Source: Amoebophilaceae bacterium
Lineage (GTDB): Bacteria; Bacteroidota; Bacteroidia; Cytophagales; Amoebophilaceae
Assembly: GCA_023257955.1 (NCBI GenBank)
Contig: JALRAY010000041.1
Coordinates: 1 to 9,043, forward strand
Direction of reading: 5' to 3'
Length of the DNA: 9,043 nucleotides
A model generated the notes under the pieces. It did not search any database. It had not been told where the DNA came from and was given only the letters and a program-made list of their open reading frames with translations. The position numbers were made by a program, and so were the translations under genes. Positions 7,874 through 9,043 of this stretch are shown here, piece by piece. Every line of letters begins with the position of its first letter. Position 1 is the stretch's first letter.

Positions 7874-8824
7874 TTAGTTATACCTTTCTTCTGCTAAAGC
7901 TTGTGCTTGTGTGGAAGGTGTGTTATTCAGCGCGGGGGGAGGTAATTTGCTACACTTGTTATTGTTTGCTATTGACTTATTCCCGAATATAGAAAAGTGC
8001 ACGTACCTACTAGGGTGATTTTGGAGATCGCTAAGGAGATTATTCAGCTCCAGAACTGTTTGATCAATGTGGTGATATAAAGGTCCCTCAGATAGCTGCG
8101 TTAAAATATCATTCAGCTTGGTGATTGTTTCGTTCACTTGCAGATTATTCGCCTCTTGCAGCAATAGATTCGTTTTAGTCAACATGGGCTCTATCCCTAC
8201 CTCCTTATCAGCCAAGGTCTCTACAATATGCGCAATGTTCTTACTGATATTGGAAAAATGCTGCTGATTCGCCGTCATAGCTTTGTCTAACTGCTGGGAG
8301 GTATGCTCCAGGTGCGCAAAAATCGCATTGATGCGATCTGTATTTTCCACCATGTTTTGCATAAACTTACTCATCAGCAAGGTAATTGTTCTAATATCAT
8401 TGAAAGCAGGAGAACTATTTTCTAAAAATTGCGCTGTCAAATCTTGTTCTATCTCCCCTTGCACAAAGCTATGCTGTTTCAATGGCTCTCCTTCCTGAAT
8501 CAATAGTTCAATATTCTTATTCCCCAACAAACTACTTTCCAGTCTTGCTATCGTATTGTTAGTCACTTGCACTTGCTTATCTACGGTGAGGGTAACTTGA
8601 ATTTGATGGGGTTCTTTGGCTAGTGCTATCTGCTGAATCCTGCCTACACACAAACCATTGAAGGTTATAGGATTCCCTTTTGTTAAGCCCTTCACATTTT
8701 CGTACGTAGTATAATAGATACGATCGGAAGAAAATAGATGCTTCCCTTTCAGAAAATTCGCCCCTATGTATAGCATCACGCCGACAATAGTTACTAGCAG
8801 GCCTACTTTAAGTTCTTTATTCAT
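7874..8824 (-). CDS. MCE-domain (MlaD-like) lipid-transport periplasmic protein
   Basis: A 316-residue MlaD/MCE family protein. MCE proteins form the periplasmic substrate-binding rings of ABC lipid transporters that move phospholipids between inner and outer membranes. After MNKELK comes one membrane segment (about 8-26). The MCE domain spans about 36-115, with 'YENVKGLTKGNPITFNGLCVGRI' split around the typical Gly-rich turns and 'LESSLLGNKNIELLI' near its end. Residues about 130-270 are a long polar helical region with coiled-coil character (repeated Asn/Gln/Leu heptads), as expected for a periplasmic needle or bundle. 'HPSRYVHFSIFG' (about 268-279) resembles the conserved end of Bacteroidota members, and a low-complexity tail follows. 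No MlaE permease or MlaF ATPase gene is in the window, so partners must be encoded elsewhere or beyond the edge. The upstream frame closes with TGA shortly before the ATG, which fixes the start. It ends 20 bases from gltX. Confidence 0.9.
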   Translation of the reverse strand: MNKELKVGLLVTIVGVMLYIGANFLKGKHLFSSDRIYYTTYENVKGLTKGNPITFNGLCVGRIQQIALAKEPHQIQVTLTVDKQVQVTNNTIARLESSLLGNKNIELLIQEGEPLKQHSFVQGEIEQDLTAQFLENSSPAFNDIRTITLLMSKFMQNMVENTDRINAIFAHLEHTSQQLDKAMTANQQHFSNISKNIAHIVETLADKEVGIEPMLTKTNLLLQEANNLQVNETITKLNDILTQLSEGPLYHHIDQTVLELNNLLSDLQNHPSRYVHFSIFGNKSIANNNKCSKLPPPALNNTPSTQAQALAEERYN

Positions 8825-8878
8825 GCGATAAAATAATCATTATGCTCCCGCAAGAGCTACGTTTACGTCTAATGGAGT

Positions 8879-8886
8879 CAAAGTTA
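8879..8886 (-). promoter_or_regulatory. Possible Bacteroidota -7 promoter element for the MCE gene
   Basis: On the minus strand, TAACTTTG matches the Bacteroidota sigma-ABfr -7 consensus TAnnTTTG exactly, about 55 bases upstream of the MCE start codon. This would give a 5' leader of roughly 48 bases. I do not find a TTTG -33 element at the usual 19-21 base spacing, so support is partial. Confidence 0.3.
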
Positions 8887-9001
8887 AGAAATTCCCGCTT
8901 CTTGTGAATAGTTACTGTGATACACGATGGTAGTAGGAACAGCTTTGGCAGCTAATGTCATGCTTTTATACACATCAGATTATGAAACACGAAAAATCAA
9001 G

Positions 9002-9025
9002 CTAAGTTAACGATGTGAAACTTAG
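9002..9025. repeat. Weak hairpin near right edge
   Basis: CTAAGTT at 9002-9008 pairs perfectly with AACTTAG at 9019-9025 around a 10-base loop. The stem is short and A/T-rich, and only a diffuse T-rich stretch follows. It could be a weak terminator for a gene beyond the edge, or chance. Confidence 0.2.
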
Positions 9026-9043
9026 TTGTCATAAGCGATTTTA

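Larger units (their letters stand above)
8825..9043. other. Non-coding region upstream of the MCE gene, to window end
   Basis: These 219 bases carry no convincing gene on either strand. The only minus-strand ORF of note is 25 codons (8961-8884), without recognisable similarity. The candidate promoter and the hairpin listed separately are the only structures I see. Confidence 0.5.

Noticed and set aside
8884..8961. 25-codon minus-strand ORF upstream of the MCE gene
   Set aside because: It is short and has no recognisable similarity or ribosome-binding signal. An ORF of this length is expected by chance.
1..9043. CRISPR arrays, IS elements, tRNA/rRNA genes, defence or secretion islands
   Set aside because: I found no spaced repeats, transposase motifs, cloverleaf sequences or recognisable defence genes on either strand by reading.

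Overview
The window looks like a chromosomal stretch from a Bacteroidota bacterium, most likely of the order Cytophagales and possibly one of its reduced, host-associated lineages (Amoebophilaceae type, such as Amoebophilus or Cardinium). Four points support this. A DUF3822 protein is present, a family essentially confined to Bacteroidota. The glutamyl-tRNA synthetase is of the zinc-less 'KLSKR' type. The MCE/MlaD-like protein and the alpha/beta hydrolase have a Bacteroidota flavour. Start codons lack convincing Shine-Dalgarno sequences and sit behind A/T-rich leaders. The genus-level guess rests on general resemblance and on the decayed gene at the left edge, so it is tentative. The standard genetic code applies: tryptophan is TGG throughout, and no intact gene contains an internal TGA.

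Layout. Positions 1-486 hold the carboxy-terminal remains of an outer-membrane beta-barrel protein, broken by at least one in-frame stop. Six intact plus-strand genes follow: a periplasmic Ntn-hydrolase of the penicillin/AHL acylase family (598-3033), a small three- to four-helix membrane protein (3079-3456), an alpha/beta hydrolase (best start 3531, end 4280), a DUF3822 protein (4388-5260), an APH-fold kinase-like protein (5331-6224) and glutamyl-tRNA synthetase gltX (6309-7853). A minus-strand MCE-domain (MlaD-like) protein (8824-7874) converges on gltX with only 20 bases between them. The last 219 bases (8825-9043) hold no credible gene, only a possible sigma-ABfr type -7 element for the MCE gene and a weak hairpin.

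The plus-strand genes are separated by about 45-110 bases and do not form an obvious functional pathway. Two relate to the envelope (acylase, MCE protein), one is a core translation enzyme, and the rest are conserved but poorly characterised. I see no mobile element, CRISPR array, tRNA, rRNA or defence system, and no clear evidence of an undescribed multi-gene system. The most noteworthy details are an Asp-to-Asn change in the catalytic HGD motif of the APH-like protein, the decayed beta-barrel gene, and a His at beta-23 in the acylase. That His argues against true penicillin G acylase activity.
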